Made by a program: the position numbers and the translations under genes. The notes under the pieces were generated by a model. The model had not been told where the DNA came from, did not search any database, and saw only the letters and a program-made list of their open reading frames with translations. This document shows, piece after piece, positions 9,631 to 23,405 of a stretch of 64,000 nucleotides of DNA. Origin of the DNA: Hepsetus odoe (Eukaryota; Chordata; Actinopteri; Characiformes; Hepsetidae); contig CM029377.1 of assembly GCA_017165825.1 (NCBI GenBank), positions 22,973,837 to 23,037,836 on the forward strand, given 5' to 3'. Positions within the stretch are counted from its first letter, which is position 1, and every line of letters starts with the position of its first letter.

Positions 9631-9895
9631 TGGCACTGATGAAAAGACAGGAGGCAGAGTTAAAGATCTTCCTTCTGAGAGATGAGGATGGACAGGATTA
9701 GTAGCGAGCATTTTATTGGGACAGCACAGGTTGAAAGATTTGGAGATAAAGTGAGAGAAGCGAGACTGTGTTGGTTTTGACATGTCCAGAGAAGGGATGA
9801 GGATTATATCAGGGCAAGGATGTTGAGGATGGAGCTGCCAGGAAAGAGGAGAAAAGGACAGACAAAAGACAAAAAAAAGATGTTATCGGAGCTGA
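9631..9895 (+). mobile_element. RTE-type LINE 3' fragment
   Basis: Decayed coding sequence of the reverse transcriptase C-terminus. Recognisable are the stretches for LMKRQEAE, a GTAQV-like part and the DYI..RMLRMELPGKRR region, which match the fuller copy at 36.5-38.5 kb. Several stops and deletions. Confidence 0.7.
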
Positions 9896-10844
9896 TAAAG
9901 TGTACTTCTTCAAATCATCTTTAAAGAACTCATCAAGATGAGTTAACACCACTGGTTTTATCATAAAACTCCAAAAATATTACCCCAAAATACCCCTTCA
10001 AATACACAGCAGACACCAAAATGTCTCTACTATATTTAAGGTTAGGGGCAAATCCTGTCTTCTTGGCTTAAAGTTAGGAAAATATTCACATTTCAGCAAT
10101 GACTTTCCTTCACTTGAACAAAAAATGCCTTAAATTCAAAAGCCACTTCCCCTTCTGCCAAAGGGCCACATTGCTGCTGTTGCAGGATATAGATTTGTCT
10201 GGAAAATGGAGGCTCCAGTGTGTTCACATTGTTCATCCCAGAGATGCAATCACCTGCAAATGGAAGAAAAACCAGGTCACGGCAAATGGACGAAACCTCT
10301 GGAAGTTTACAGACTCCACAGGAGATGTGTGTTTTAAAAGAAATCACTGTTAGCATCCTAATCCATTCAGTGCATTTCTGTCTGCACATCCAGAAACAGC
10401 AGCACACACACACACACACATACACACACACACAGATCTAGGCACGTGCACATGCACCGACACACACACTGAAACACTGATAGAAGCACCCTAATCCATT
10501 CAGTGCTGTCGTGATTTCTCTCTATCTGACCGCCAATAACAGCACACACACACACATATACACTCAGTGTGCACCATAATCCAGTCAGAGGGGGGCCATT
10601 GCTACAGTCTCCTCGCTGCCCCACCAGAGGGAAATGTGTGAACAAGTAATCGCCATGAAGAATTCTTCTTGGCCAAGCACCTTCTCATGAGCTGCCAGCT
10701 TGCTCGGTGGAAGGAGAAGATAGAAGGGACAGTCAGAAAGCATGCATATCATTAAACATATATAAATAATAACAGTCAACAGCTTTGAAAACAGCCCATC
10801 TTGAACTTGAATAGTGTTTGTGATGTCACAGCCATGAATTTGCA

Positions 10845-11043
10845 GATGAAAGTGAAAGTGACTTTCCAATGTGAAACACAGCACAGCAAGGAATTCAACT
10901 TTTGGTTTTCAGCCACACCGTGCAGAAGGGGGCATCTATTGAAAGTGCACAGGGAACATGAGGGCAATTTACTGGTCTGGGATTCAAACCCATGACTTTC
11001 TGATCCTGGGGACTAGTCACTAAACACTAGGCCACTGTGGCCA
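10845..11043 (-). repeat. SINE family A
   Basis: Begins on the plus strand with AAAGTGAAAGTGAC (SINE tail) and ends with CTAGGCCACTGTGGCC (head). Slightly shortened in the core. Confidence 0.8.
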
Positions 11044-11272
11044 ACCACTAGGCACAACAGCTATTACAGAGAGAAAAGTCCCAACCTGGGACTGTAAATA
11101 AAGGGGAAAAGAAAACTATGACCTAAGAATAATGTGTGTATTGATTCTGATCGGAAACTACTTTATAGCTGGTATATGACACGCAGGGGCAAAAATGGAG
11201 CTAAAAATAGGCAGAAGCTGAAACGCTGAGAAATCATTGTAGAGGATAACGTCAGAAAAATCGAACCACTGT

Positions 11273-11317
<45 letters not shown>

Positions 11318-13069
11318 CCAATGGCCAATAGCCAACAAATAGGAGGGGGGATTAGTATATCTAACACATGACGAGCTTCAAACCTGGATCCACACACTTT
11401 GCAGACCATCAGAACGCATTCAGAGCCAGAGCTTCTTCTACAGTGAAGCAAAAAAGCCTTAATCCATAATCCAGCAACCAGAGACATTTGTGTCTAAGAG
11501 ACACTTTAAAGGACATGTATTCAAATGTCCTGTCAAACTTGTCCCCCTTGCTCTCCAACAGACTACTGCCTCAAAAAATGAATAACAATAATAACTAGTC
11601 AATTTCAATTTCACAGCAAGGTCCGCCCTCACCGCCTCCACATCTAATGAACTAGTTCTAATTAGATTTTCTAATTTAGATATTTGCTATTTTTATCACT
11701 ACATGTATCAGTATTTACTCAGGCATCTAGTGGGAGCCTTAGTAGCTGATATTTACAGATTCTTAATCAAGAATATTTTACTTTGTACCCATCTGGGTTT
11801 ATCCTTCCTGAGATTTATATTAGTTACGCTGCAGCAGTCTAATACTAACAGCTTAGAAAGACACACTAGCCTTCATCCTTGCAGCTTAGCAGCCTCTTGT
11901 GATTCCCAGCCAACAGGTGGAACTGGAAACAAAGACGAAAACAGAAAACATGGGATTTTTTTGGCCAAGACTGGTTATGGCACAAGAAACAACCAACCCA
12001 TAGCAAAGCTGCGAGACGCCGCTCTCATGAAGGGTCAAGGACCACACTCTGGATGTCCTAGAGATGAGGCAGTGTGTTCCTTTGTTACACCTCGTCTCCA
12101 AATTAAATCGTTAAATGAATGGTGCTTTGTGCCACAGTCCTCTGTGGTCTGGAATCCAAGATGGCACAGGTTGCTTCTCTCTTTCTGGCTAAACATAAAG
12201 AACTGGCTGCCATGTACACTGTCCCATTTATTTTCTCTAATCTTGTGGAATGATCTGAAGCCAATTATCCCTAAATTTCTTTTGACATGAAATGTCATTA
12301 ATAACTCATAAAGGGACTCCTTATAGATAAGAATTCAGAGTATTGATAAGACAGAAGTTTAGATTAGGTTCTAATAAAGAGCACATCAAGCACTGCACAG
12401 TTAAACCCAGGCTAGGAACCCATTGGTGTGAGACTCTGTGAAATGGGGTGTCGTTCAGCCCCTGGAGCTCTTAAAAACCTTTTACGTTAATGAATTCTCA
12501 ACACCAAAACCCAGACCATGTGTTTAACCATTCAAGCTCTACACCCATCCCCTGCTCCCAAGACTCTCTGAATGAGGGAAAGCCAGGTGTTTCAAATGTT
12601 TGCAGGTTTTTAATTGAGCACTGAATGGCGAGAACGAAATGCTAAACTCTGACATGCGACGGAAAACACAGCTGCTCCTCCTAAAATGCCGAGCATGTTC
12701 CTCTGTGACTGCATGATTTATTGGGAGGTATTTTCTTCCGGGAAATACCACTTAAGTTCCACCACTTAAGCTACTAAAGTACCATCATCAGCACCACCAT
12801 CAACATCACCATCATTGGCATGGTCACCACCAGTGTCTCTCTGGTGAATTCTGGTGGCTGGAGTTTTATGACCAAGCTGGTTCATTTTTACAAGGCAGGT
12901 CGTTTGAAGGAGAAGTAATCATTGCTTGTGTGCATGGTGTGTGTATGTGTGTGTGTGTGAGAGAGAGAGAGTTCACTGGCAGGGGCCGAGCTAATAATAA
13001 TGATACTTAATCCTGCAGGTCAACTGTAAAGTGTTCAGTGGTGTAGAACAGCAGATACTGAATTAACCA
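11044..13069. other. No gene supported
   Basis: Contains a GT run and a 195-codon open frame at 11703-12290 whose product (YQYLLRHLVGALVADIY at the start) matches nothing I know. The rest is AT-rich and unremarkable. Confidence 0.5.
11275..11317. repeat. (GT)n microsatellite
   Basis: About 21 units. Other short CA/GT runs lie nearby at 10401-10434 and 10540-10556. Confidence 0.95.
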
Positions 13070-13073
13070 AGAA

Positions 13074-13140
<67 letters not shown>

Positions 13141-13315
13141 GAGAGAGAGAGAGAGTGAGAAGACTTTGAAAGAGAGCAAGCGAAGGAGAAATAAAGAGAA
13201 AGAAGAAAGAAACGAAGATAGAAAGCGATAGAGTCAAAGGAGTGAGGAAAGAGAGATCAAGAGGAAGACAAGAGAGAGTGGGAGAGAGAGAAAGAGAGAG
13301 AGAGAGAGAGTAAAG
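13070..13315. repeat. (GA)n-rich purine tract
   Basis: GA runs at 13073-13155 and 13277-13311, joined by purine-rich sequence. Frames rich in Ser/Leu on the minus strand come from this. Confidence 0.9.
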
Positions 13316-13800
13316 GGTGAGTCACTGGCCTTCGCCCACGCTAAAATCATTTGCAGTGGAACATAATGGGAGATTAAATAATTGTCTAATGCCAACGTTC
13401 AGAATCTGCGGCTCATTTCAATAACGATCATCTCTAAACCGTCTGAAAAGCCCTCGACCGCCTCCAGGTTCCCCCCTTTTGCAAACAAATGTGTTATTAT
13501 CGGAGTCCAGACAGGCCGACCGAAATAGAGCACCATTTGGGTAATGGCCACGCCGTGTCACTTTTTATACAATAAGACGTGAAGCACAGTTAATTGCCAT
13601 GCTGAGCACTCGAGGGGTTTTGATTTGGGCATCTCCGCGCTGGGCGTCATGGACAGACGCTGGAGAAATCCATGGCCTTTTCTGATCAGTGAGCTGGATC
13701 CTTTAATGAAAGCGGGACATGGTTGAGACAGTTGGTAGGGCCGGGTCAGGACACACTTCATGCAAGGACATATTTTGAAGGCAGTTCCTTAAGCTTTGGG

Positions 13801-13925
13801 GGCAGCGGTGCTCTAGTGTTTAGAGACTAGGCCTCAGTTCCCTGACCAGTAAGTTTCCCTGAGGTAAAAGGCAAGGTACTGTCCCCATCATTGCTCCCAG
13901 TGCTCAGGATATGACTTAAAGTAAC
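13801..13925 (+). repeat. SINE family A fragment
   Basis: Head GGCAGCGGTGCTCTAGTGTTT and core GGCAAGGTACTGTCCCCATC. The 3' half is missing. A degraded minus-strand fragment may follow at about 13985-14080. Confidence 0.7.
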
Positions 13926-14089
13926 TAACTCTTAACAGCCCATATGTTAAGCTAACAACACCCATCCAATTTTTGTGAAGTGAGAATGAAGTGAAAGTAA
14001 CACAATGAGCTGATACCTGGGGAGCTGCGTTGGGGACAGTACCATTAACCCACCACCTTCTGGTCATGGAGCTTATTGGCTATTTTAGC

Positions 14090-17000
14090 CAGGTGTCCTA
14101 ACCTGGAAAGCCCAGCGCTCATGGAATGAAAGGCGATGAAACTGTCTGGAAAGGTTAATGGTCCGCAAAGTTAACTGGGATGCATGTCTTTGCGCTGTGG
14201 GAGGAAACTGGACAAAAATGGACATGAATTTATATATATATATACATACACACATATACACACTCATACACATTAATGTGCTCAATTTCTCCTTTCTGAT
14301 ATTTTGTTGATGGTGGTGCAGTGTTCAGAGCTGGACTGCTGCTCAGATCTGGTTCATATTAATTAATAACAAATCCAACACATCCGGAGATGAATTACAA
14401 AGCTGCAGCCTGCAGACGTTCAAGGGTTCAACTGGACTCTGCAGAGAGAAGAATTCAATGATGTTTGCAAGCCTTCTTGTGGTTCAGGTCAGTGGTTCAC
14501 TGCACTGCACCGACCTCTGACCTGTGCTTATATTTTTAGCCTCCTTTCGTTCTTTTACCAGCAGCATAAAACGTGAACCAGCCCTTTTAACCAAGCTCAA
14601 TAAACACAGACCAGTGTGGTCAATACTGGAGTTTTATTATTGTCTTACTGAGAGTTTTTTTTTTCTAATCAGAGCATATTTAAGGCATTTTGAGCCAATT
14701 TCTTTTAAGTATTAATAAGATCCATTATTTCTTCATTTTAATAAATAATGAATTAATTAATTAATAATACAAATAGTTTTTTTTTTTTTTTAAAGTATAA
14801 CTGAGTTCAAGGAAAAGGATTTATAAAATGGACATTTTAATGTATGCAAATACTTTAATTTTTTTGGTCACTGTCTAATTCTAAAAATGTATCATAAATT
14901 AATAACAATTGTTCGAGAACATATTATATATAGACCCTCCAATTAACCATATCCGTTACTAACTGTTGTTCAGAATCAAACGTACGGTACTGCTCTCTTC
15001 ATCCATTTTCACTGGATTGTAAAAAAGGGCTTTAAGTTGTAAAAAAAAAAAAAAAAATTATAAATCTATTCGTAAAAATAAGGCCATGATTACTTTATTC
15101 AATGCCAATCGCTGGTTGAACTGATGTAAAATCTCACTCCGCTGGACTCTAGACAGGTGGAACTGTGTCCTCTGGAGTGAAGAGTCACAAATCTGTAGGG
15201 TGAAGGACTATTCAGGGTTTGATGGAGGCCATGAAAACACAAAGAGCTTCTTCACCAAACTTCATTATGCATAATGGCAGGTTATCATGATCTCAAAGGT
15301 TTTTGGAGCTCTCACAGTTAATGAAGATGTTTGATGATGTATTTCAGAGTGGAAACCAACTCGTTAGGTCCAAATTGTCTATAGACCTGCCCTAAGAATC
15401 TGGAGAAGAACTTTCCTGCGGTAGTGAAGGTGCCAGAGAACCTGGTAACCTCCATCATTATCATCATTAGTGCGCAAACTAGAAGATCTGGTGACTGATT
15501 CGGAAAGCAACGATGAAGGGACTAGTTCTTTTAGTTAACCAAGACATCAGTCAAGCATGGTGGTTAGAAGGATAGTTAGTTAGAAGGATATCTTCTTCTT
15601 CTTCTACATAAGCGCTTGACCTTGCTCTTATGGACTGAGTGGGCACATGAGGCCAAGTGGCAACTCCTTAGCAAACCACATAGTTAGAACTGGACGTCCG
15701 GCAAACTCTTACAGTGGATGGGGGTCAATATATTTCTGGCCAAACGTTCTAGTCATTCAGAAATGTAACGTGAACAGATTCTGATCCCTCCTTCTTGCAT
15801 GTAGATATTTTTCAGTCAGAAAAGTTCCTAATCTTTATAGATTGCTTGTGCTTCAGCTCACTTCTCAGCACCTTCAGCCTTGACTTCAGAAGGGTTTGTT
15901 TGATCCATCATATCCATCTGCGGCATTTTTCCCCCTCATAAGAAAACTTTGTCTCTGTCAGCGCTCTGTGATTAACGAGGCATCTGCGCCCGCAAGACGG
16001 ATTTGCACTTTAATCTATATGCAGCACACGGCCCGGACGAGGTGATGCTGATTTGATTTTCATATTGATGGATGGTCAGTTGTCTGCACTTGACCTGTTT
16101 ATGCCTGCCAAGTAGGTGCTTTTTTTTTTCTCCTATGAAGCCGGGGGTTAAATCCTGCAAATGGTGTTTTAGATTTGATTATTCCTGCACATTCTGACCC
16201 CTGCATGTGTGTTTAGACAAAAAAAAAAAGAGAAAATAAAATGAGTTCCATTAATTCTGCATATGCAGTGTGGTGTTCTAGGTCAGGGTTGCAATATTTA
16301 TGAATATGCAAATAGCTGTTTAGACGAGACGGGCGAATTGAAGCCTGCTCCTGGCCCCTCCCCCGGGCTTGCTTGTTGCATATTCATGAGGTTTGTTATT
16401 AGACGTAGTTGCTGGAATACAAACGGTGTGAACTGAGGCACGTGTGTGCACATTTGTCAAAACAGGCCCTGACGAGGGCGCTGATTAGAGTGCGGATGGG
16501 CGAGCGGGGTGTGCTTTTGTGCAAGAAACAACTTGTTTCTGTAATTATGGATCTAAGCCTGAGAAAGTGGAGGTGGCTTCATGTTTGTGGGTGCAACAAT
16601 TCGTCACTTAAAGTGTGACTGAAGTTCACAGAACTGATGTCCAAAGAAGAAGCCCGGAGAACTGTTCCTGAAGAAAGCTTGCCTAAGAGAGTTCAGGCTG
16701 TGCTGAAGAATAGCGGTGGCCAAATATTGACCTTAATGCATTCTACAAATCATCGTGGTGTTATAGCCTGGATTAGCGTTTGCACATAAATCATGGACAT
16801 TTTGTCTGAGGTGCTGAAGACTTTTGGACAGGACTATACGTGCTTGTGTTTGCAGATTATTTTCTGTGAGCTTCTGTAGGGGCCCAGAGCAAAACTGTGT
16901 CATTAATGAGTCACGTTAAGTGTTAATTTAATTAAAATAGTCTTATACGCCATTTTTAACATTCTACTTTTTATTTTTTGTCTATGGAAAGCAGCTTTGG

Positions 17001-17653
17001 GGACGACTCTCAGCTCATTCAAACGAGACGTGACGGAAAAAAGCTTCATTTGAAATGATGCCAAGCTTTTATCGCCGCCGTCAGAGGTTTCATTTTCCTC
17101 CTGACTTTTCCTTTCACTCTCCTCTCCTCCACTCCTCACTGTACACCCCTCCCTCTCCCATCTTTCCATTTATCCCTCATTCTCTCTCTAATCTCCTCGC
17201 TGGATGCATTTTTGTAGGATGTCATCCATCCTCATCTTTGAGAGTGTGCTTTGGTGGGGGGGGGTGTTGCAAGTTTACAAGGTCGCCTGCTGGGAGAAGG
17301 TGTTCATAATGCACTGCCATCCTGTCCCATTCAGTGAAAGCGTAGGGTAAACAAGGGATCAGGGGAAGATGTGTATGGAGGGCTAGAGCTAAAGGGGAGA
17401 GAAAGAAAGAGGGAGATGGGAACGAATGCAACACAAGCCTGGTCGTAATGCAGGACAGGAAGAAAAATGACCCCTGGTGTATATCACACAGTCCAATCAG
17501 TGCAGCTGAAAGAATTGTGTGTGTGTATATTTCATTTTGTTACAAGTTCAGGCAAAGTGCAGGTGGATATATAGGGATGTGCTCATGCTTGGGCTCACTA
17601 ACACAATAGGGCATATTAGAGGCCGAGTCAAAGACACGCATGCAAAGTTTGGG

Positions 17654-17657
<4 letters not shown>
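14090..17657. other. Gene-free; possible conserved noncoding islands
   Basis: Mostly unique DNA with a TA run near 14230 and a poly-A run near 15040. 15900-16430 lacks repeats and has a balanced, non-decayed look with several homeodomain-type TAAT/ATTA and ATTCAT words, so it might be regulatory. Confidence 0.4.

Positions 17658-17736
<79 letters not shown>
17658..17736. repeat. (CT)n microsatellite
   Basis: About 39 uninterrupted units. Confidence 0.95.
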
Positions 17737-18644
17737 ATATGCATCCAAGGAGAAGCTAATCTTGACCTTACTGTGAGGTCTCTGACTGGGTCAGAACCTC
17801 AGCAGGTCTGGTGAGATGTTCCCAGTATACAGTGGTTAGTACCTACCGTAGATGTTCCACAGAAGGGCAAACCAGTGAACCAGTGACAAGGTAGCAGGCA
17901 CTATGCTCACTGATGCTCACCATAGATCCCCGGTAAAGAATTACATTTTCTTATACATCATGTGGACATTTGAGTGCATGTTCGTTGCTCACCCGAGGAA
18001 CAAACAGCACTGATGCACTGTGGGAAGAAGGCAACTGGAGGAGGCAGGTGTGGATGTTTACCTAGTGAAACCTTTGGAGTCCTGGGCATCATGCAGACAT
18101 TACTTTCACCTGTACTTCTACCCAAAAATAATTAAACTAATTTACTATTTACATTAACTCTCTCCTAATCATCTGGAACCAGTTGTACAGATGCAACAAA
18201 TTAAAAATATATATATATTTAATAAAAACATGTAAGCAACATATATTGAATTACATTAAATATTTAAAAATGGAGAAAAACCTTAATATTTTAATTGAAA
18301 AATGACCAAAAAAAAGATTTGACTAATGACTAAAAAATCAATCACTAATCACTAACAAAAAAAAAAAAAAAAAAAAAGAAGACTTCTCCCAGTGTTCGAC
18401 CTACCAGGTTCTTGGTTCCAGAAGGCCTAGCAGGCCTGCACAGCTTTTTCTCTGCTACAGCATTGAACTTCTTTTTTTTAAATGATCTCTTAATCTTTGT
18501 GGTTTTATGTAAGTGGAATGCTGGCCCCTTTTAGGGGCCTTTATTTTATCCCGCTTATGAACGCAGAGCCAACTGAAGGTCTTATTTTACCATCCAAGCC
18601 CAAAATGAAATTAATCCAGTCAGATATTGCTGTTTAAATTACAG

Positions 18645-18727
<83 letters not shown>

Positions 18728-19599
18728 ATGCAGGTACAGGTGAGTAATAATCAGACCTACTTACCAGTTGTCCCACTAACATCAGTAAGTATGAATGGGT
18801 TAACGTAATCAGCATCTCTCCCATTCATCGGATGTAAATCTTCTCTTCAACAGTGTCCAAACCTGGACCATATTCAATCTAAATGAATCAAATCAGAGAA
18901 TTCTGCCTCATTGTCATTGTGAAGGGCATTGCGTATAAACTTGAAAATATCTTCAAAAATATAGAAAAAAACATTTTTTGGGGGTAATTTCCACCATTGC
19001 AGTTTTTGTCCTGCACGCCCTAGAGGCAGTCCACTCCTGCACCACTTTGGGAAATGCATTTAACAGGTCTGACTGAAATGAATAAGTGGCCAATAAGCTG
19101 CATCAGGTGTGGGTTCCAGACCTGGAACTGATGAACCCTGAAAGCCAAACGTCGGAAGAACAGCCCCAGCAAGTCACTGGCTCTCGCGCTTTCAGGCATT
19201 GATTTTACAAAACCTCTAACCTGTCAACATGACTTTTAATAACCAGAGCACCTTTCCTTCTGAACACTCATCAGAGAGGACGCAGGATCGATTGTCTGGT
19301 TTTGTGGATGCTGCCCGCTCAGATGTTAAGAACATCAAACTGGACGTGCCTGCCGACTTTTATGCTTTGATGAAGAAGCAAATGATTTCTGCACACTCGG
19401 ATGATTGACGCAGGAGCAAACACCTGAAGTCTGTTCTGGGTGAATGTTACCACTGCATTCTACGGGTGTCTTCGCCCGGAGTGACTTCATGACTATTTTT
19501 ATTTGTTTCAAACCAAGAACAAAAAAGATAAAATGGGTTTCAAGCAGTATCACATAGACCCGAAACGAGCGCTTCGTCAGCTAATAAACCACCCATAAG
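17737..19599. other. No gene seen
   Basis: AT-rich DNA with long A runs (18357-18377) and the TA/GA block. No recognised coding sequence. Confidence 0.55.
18646..18725. repeat. (TA)n followed by (GA)n
   Basis: A 40-bp AT run directly abuts a 36-bp AG run. Confidence 0.95.
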
Positions 19600-20028
19600 A
19601 AACCACCACCACATCCATAAACCTCCTTTGTTCTTCCTCTCCCCTTCCTGGCAGCTCTATCTTCAACATCCTCCTCCCAATATAATCTTCTCTGCTCTGG
19701 ACAAGTCCAAACCAACGCCACCTTGCTTCTCTAACTTTGTCTCCAAGATGTCTAACCTGAGCTGTCCCTCTAATATACTCATATCTAATTCTGTCCATCC
19801 TCGTCACACCCAATGAAAATCTCAGCATCTTTAACTCTGACACCTCCAGCTCCGCTTCTCCTGCCTTTCTTCACTGTCTCCAACACTACAAGATAGCTGG
19901 TCTCACTACTGTCCTGTAAACTCCCTCTCTTTACTCTCGCTGGTACTGTCTGTCACAATCACCCAGCTAGTCTTCCACCCATTCCAGCTTTCTGTGTGCA
20001 ATTTCTCTTCACCTCCACACTCACAGCT
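19600..20028 (-). mobile_element. RTE-type LINE 3' fragment
   Basis: The minus-strand translation retains ELKMLRFSLGVTRMDRIR and the DYIGRRMLKIELPG region of the RTE reverse transcriptase C-terminus. Frameshifted and truncated on both sides. Confidence 0.8.
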
Positions 20029-20162
20029 ACAAGGAATTTTAAATTAATACCACATTTTAATATAGTAAATCAAGTCAACCCAGCTACACACCCTGCTTGA
20101 CTACCTTTCGAGCCTCTGACACCAAATTAGAAATGATAAATGTGTTTGTATTTACCATCTGA

Positions 20163-20306
20163 CAGCCATGTCCAGCACCCGTGGAACAGCAATGGAGATG
20201 GTATCTTGCTCAAGGGTCCTTCACTGCAACCTACTGAATTGACCTTCTGATCCTCAGGCCTAAACCACTCAGGACCACTAGGAACACTAGACCACCACTG
20301 CCCCAG
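20163..20306 (-). repeat. SINE family A fragment
   Basis: Minus-strand head and core; the 3' half is missing. Confidence 0.65.
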
Positions 20307-21011
20307 CTGTGCAAAAAATATAAAAAGTTAAGGAGATGACGATGGTCTTGGAAGAGATAACAGAGAGGAACACCTCTCTGAGGTACCAGCAACAAGAACA
20401 GTCTGGACTGAGATTGCCTTGTGTGGAGGGATGGTGATGCCAGACAACACAGAGCAGAAGGGAACCAGACCAGCTGAGTATCAAAAGATTGACGGATTTG
20501 ATGTAATCTGGAGTTCTAATTCCAGCCAAAGCATGAAAATTACCCTTGGGACACATGCCTTGTGACTGGTTCCCACACACAAATTAAAAACTGCTTTTTT
20601 TCTGATTGACAATTCAAAGCACGTTGCCACTGAAAAGCTTACTTAGAATAGAAGCTAGTTTTGTGCATAACTGCTCACAAGAGCAGTCGAACCATATCAT
20701 ATTAGTCAGTAATACTAAGACGATATTAAAAACCATCTGTCACAATATACCACTAAGATTTTTCACTTTCCAGTTTATATACTATGCTCAGACTGAGATG
20801 ACTGAACAGAATTACTGGCTTCCTGAAAATTATGCGTTTGGGTTTTTTTTTTTCCTCGCAGAAAGGTCGACCCACATCTAGGTTACAGTCTCCTGATACA
20901 GACAGGTTTTAAGTTGAAATCTCCAGGTGCCATTACAACTGGCAAACCCCAGTGCACCAATCATCTCCATTTCACAAGGGTCTGAGCTGCTTATATATAT
21001 GAAAAGCTAAA

Positions 21012-21247
21012 ATGACTGTTCACATCATTGTGAAACACAGCACATGGTGAGACACAACAAAAGTCAACCTCTCTGCTTTTCACCCACACACTGTGCAGCA
21101 GGGGGCAGCTATTGAAGACGCCTGGGGAGCAGTGACGGGGACGGTACCTGCTCAAGAATATCTCAGCTACCTACTGATCTAGGATTGAACCAATGTCCTT
21201 CCAATCCCGGGGCCTAGTCCCTAAACGCTAGGCTACCGCTGTCCCTA
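21012..21247 (-). repeat. SINE family A, near full length
   Basis: Minus strand. Includes GCAGCAGGGGGCAGCTATTG, the core GACGGGGACGGTACC and the head CTAGGCTACCGCTGTCCC. Confidence 0.85.
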
Positions 21248-22137
21248 GAAGCAATATATAGTGTAAACTCATCATGATGGTAGTAAAAGAGCTTCAGATT
21301 TCTAAGAATAAACTGGATATCTTTCCATATTTGGCCTGTATAAAAGAATTACTTTATTTCAGTGGAATAAAGTACCACTGAAAACTTGCTTTGAATCAAG
21401 AGACCGTAGGTTCTTCCTTCAACCCAAACAGCTCTAGGAGGAACATCTCGATAGTGAGTGAAGGCCTGTATGGTGGGGAAGAAGGTTTGCTAAATGTAAA
21501 TGCAGCCCCTTTAAGCTTTAAGCTCTTGAGTCACAGCTATTCATTTTTCATAGTTTCCATCAAGTTTTAATGGCTAATTCCACTTCAAGAGGAGCAGCCG
21601 ATAAGTAATTCCGATGAAACCGTCCCTCGACTAGAGATTGTATTCTTCCACTGTAATTGCACCAGAGGTCACAAAACTCTGCGTCCTTTCATTTTCTTGG
21701 CAACAAACCCCCAGAGAAGCGTCATGAATTACAGGTCTGGGCCTCGGAACACTTTATGTACTTTTTTTATGTATTGTGCTGAATCTTGTGGAGCAGCATG
21801 TCATAAAAAAGAACTGGCGATGCATGATTAGTGCATAATTCTCTTTGATGCAGTGTATAAGCTTCGTGTCCTATATTCATTCCTTCATCCGTCATTCAGA
21901 TAACAGGAATGTAAATATTATAGCCAATCGATGACGTTGCTTTGCATTTTTCAGCTGAATAGTCGAGGTTGTGCCGTTTCGCCAGGTTCGCTTGGTCAGT
22001 TGCATAAGCTTCACTCATCTGAAACTCAGTTTAGCTCCAGTTAACTCTCACAGTTCTAACCAGCAGCAGAATGGTGACCTTTAGGGCCTTCATCTATAGC
22101 CGCCCTGCACTGGAAAGCACATCTCCACCGCTGACTT

Positions 22138-22384
22138 GGGGCAGCGGTGGCCTAGTGGTTAGGGAGTTGGCCCTGCATCGGAAGATTGTGGGTTCACCTC
22201 TCACAAGTAGGTTGCCCTGAGTGGGGTACCCCCTGAGCAAGGTACCGCCCCCGCTACTGCCCCCGGGCGCTCTGCCTACTGCTGCACGTTTTTGTGCAGC
22301 GGTTAAAACCAGAGGTCCACTGCTAGGTTCATGGTGTGCAGTGCTGCACTTCGCAAATGACAAGGGTTGTCACTTTCACTTTTA
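22138..22384 (+). repeat. SINE family A, full length
   Basis: Starts GGGCAGCGGTGGCCTAGTGG (box-A-like TGGCCTAGTGG) and ends in CACTTTCACTTTT. A second partial plus copy (about 22430-22548) and a minus partial copy (about 22565-22675) follow. Confidence 0.88.
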
Positions 22385-22564
22385 ATGCTAAGAGTGGCCT
22401 ACTGTTTGTGGAATGAGAGCTGTAATCGGGCCCCCCTGCCACCCAGATGCTGGATATGCTACCTACCGCTGCACATGTCTGTGGGTTAAATACAGATGTT
22501 GATCACTGTGGTTCACTGTGCTGTGCTTCACGATGACAAACAGTCGATTTTAGTTTTTTTGAGG

Positions 22565-22675
22565 ATTTGAATGGTACCTTGCCCAAGAGTACCTCAGGGC
22601 AACTTACTGGTCTGGGAATCAAACCCACAATCTTATGATACTGATCTGTAACTACCACACCACCAATGGCTCTAA
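22565..22675 (-). repeat. SINE family A fragment
   Basis: Minus-strand core and box-B region (TGGGAATCAAACCCAC) only. Confidence 0.65.
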
Positions 22676-22689
22676 GGTAAGAAGTGGGA

Positions 22690-23335
22690 TCGCATTATAT
22701 GTATCAAAACCCTTGCATATCTCCAAAATGAAAACAATGTGGCTGAAATGCATGAATACATCAAACAGTGCAGCTTAACCCTTCATTCTTCACTGGTCTG
22801 ATGAAGATCCCCTGCAAGAGGCTTATTTATTGTGGACGAACAGGCGCATAGAGAAATGCCATAAAATTTTTAAAAGAGCCACGCTGCCAGGATTGATTTC
22901 TGTACTCTCTTGCCAAAAAAGCGGTCATTTGGCAGGGAGAACATTTGCCCAGGAGAGGGATGATTTGCCCAAACCCCCTCCCCCCAATTCCCCACCCAAC
23001 ACAACCTATCAGTTTAGCAAACAGCATTACAATCAATATTTTTCAGGTTCAACCACATGGATTATAGTTTGGAGTTCCACTTTCACTGGCTAGAAGGCAA
23101 AAGTGCCTAAGAAGACATTTGAATGTGGCAAATGTTCTGGGTTGCCATCAATCTCTGCTCTGGGCTTTAACCTCCCCATTTGAGTATCTCTTACCGTAAT
23201 CTGGAACTCAAACCCTTGCAACCGCACCAACACTGAAACAGCATGTTAAGAGCGAACTGATCCTCAAACATCTTTATTATTTATATCACTTGTATATGGA
23301 TTTATGGTTTGATCCATGCATACAAAAAAGTTAAG

Positions 23336-23405
<70 letters not shown>

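Noticed and set aside
10400..10645. Cys/Val-rich frames
   Set aside because: Driven by CA/GT runs.
11703..12290. 195-codon open frame on the plus strand
   Set aside because: No known motif, ordinary AT-rich composition and no splice or promoter context. It is kept only as a remark in the block description.
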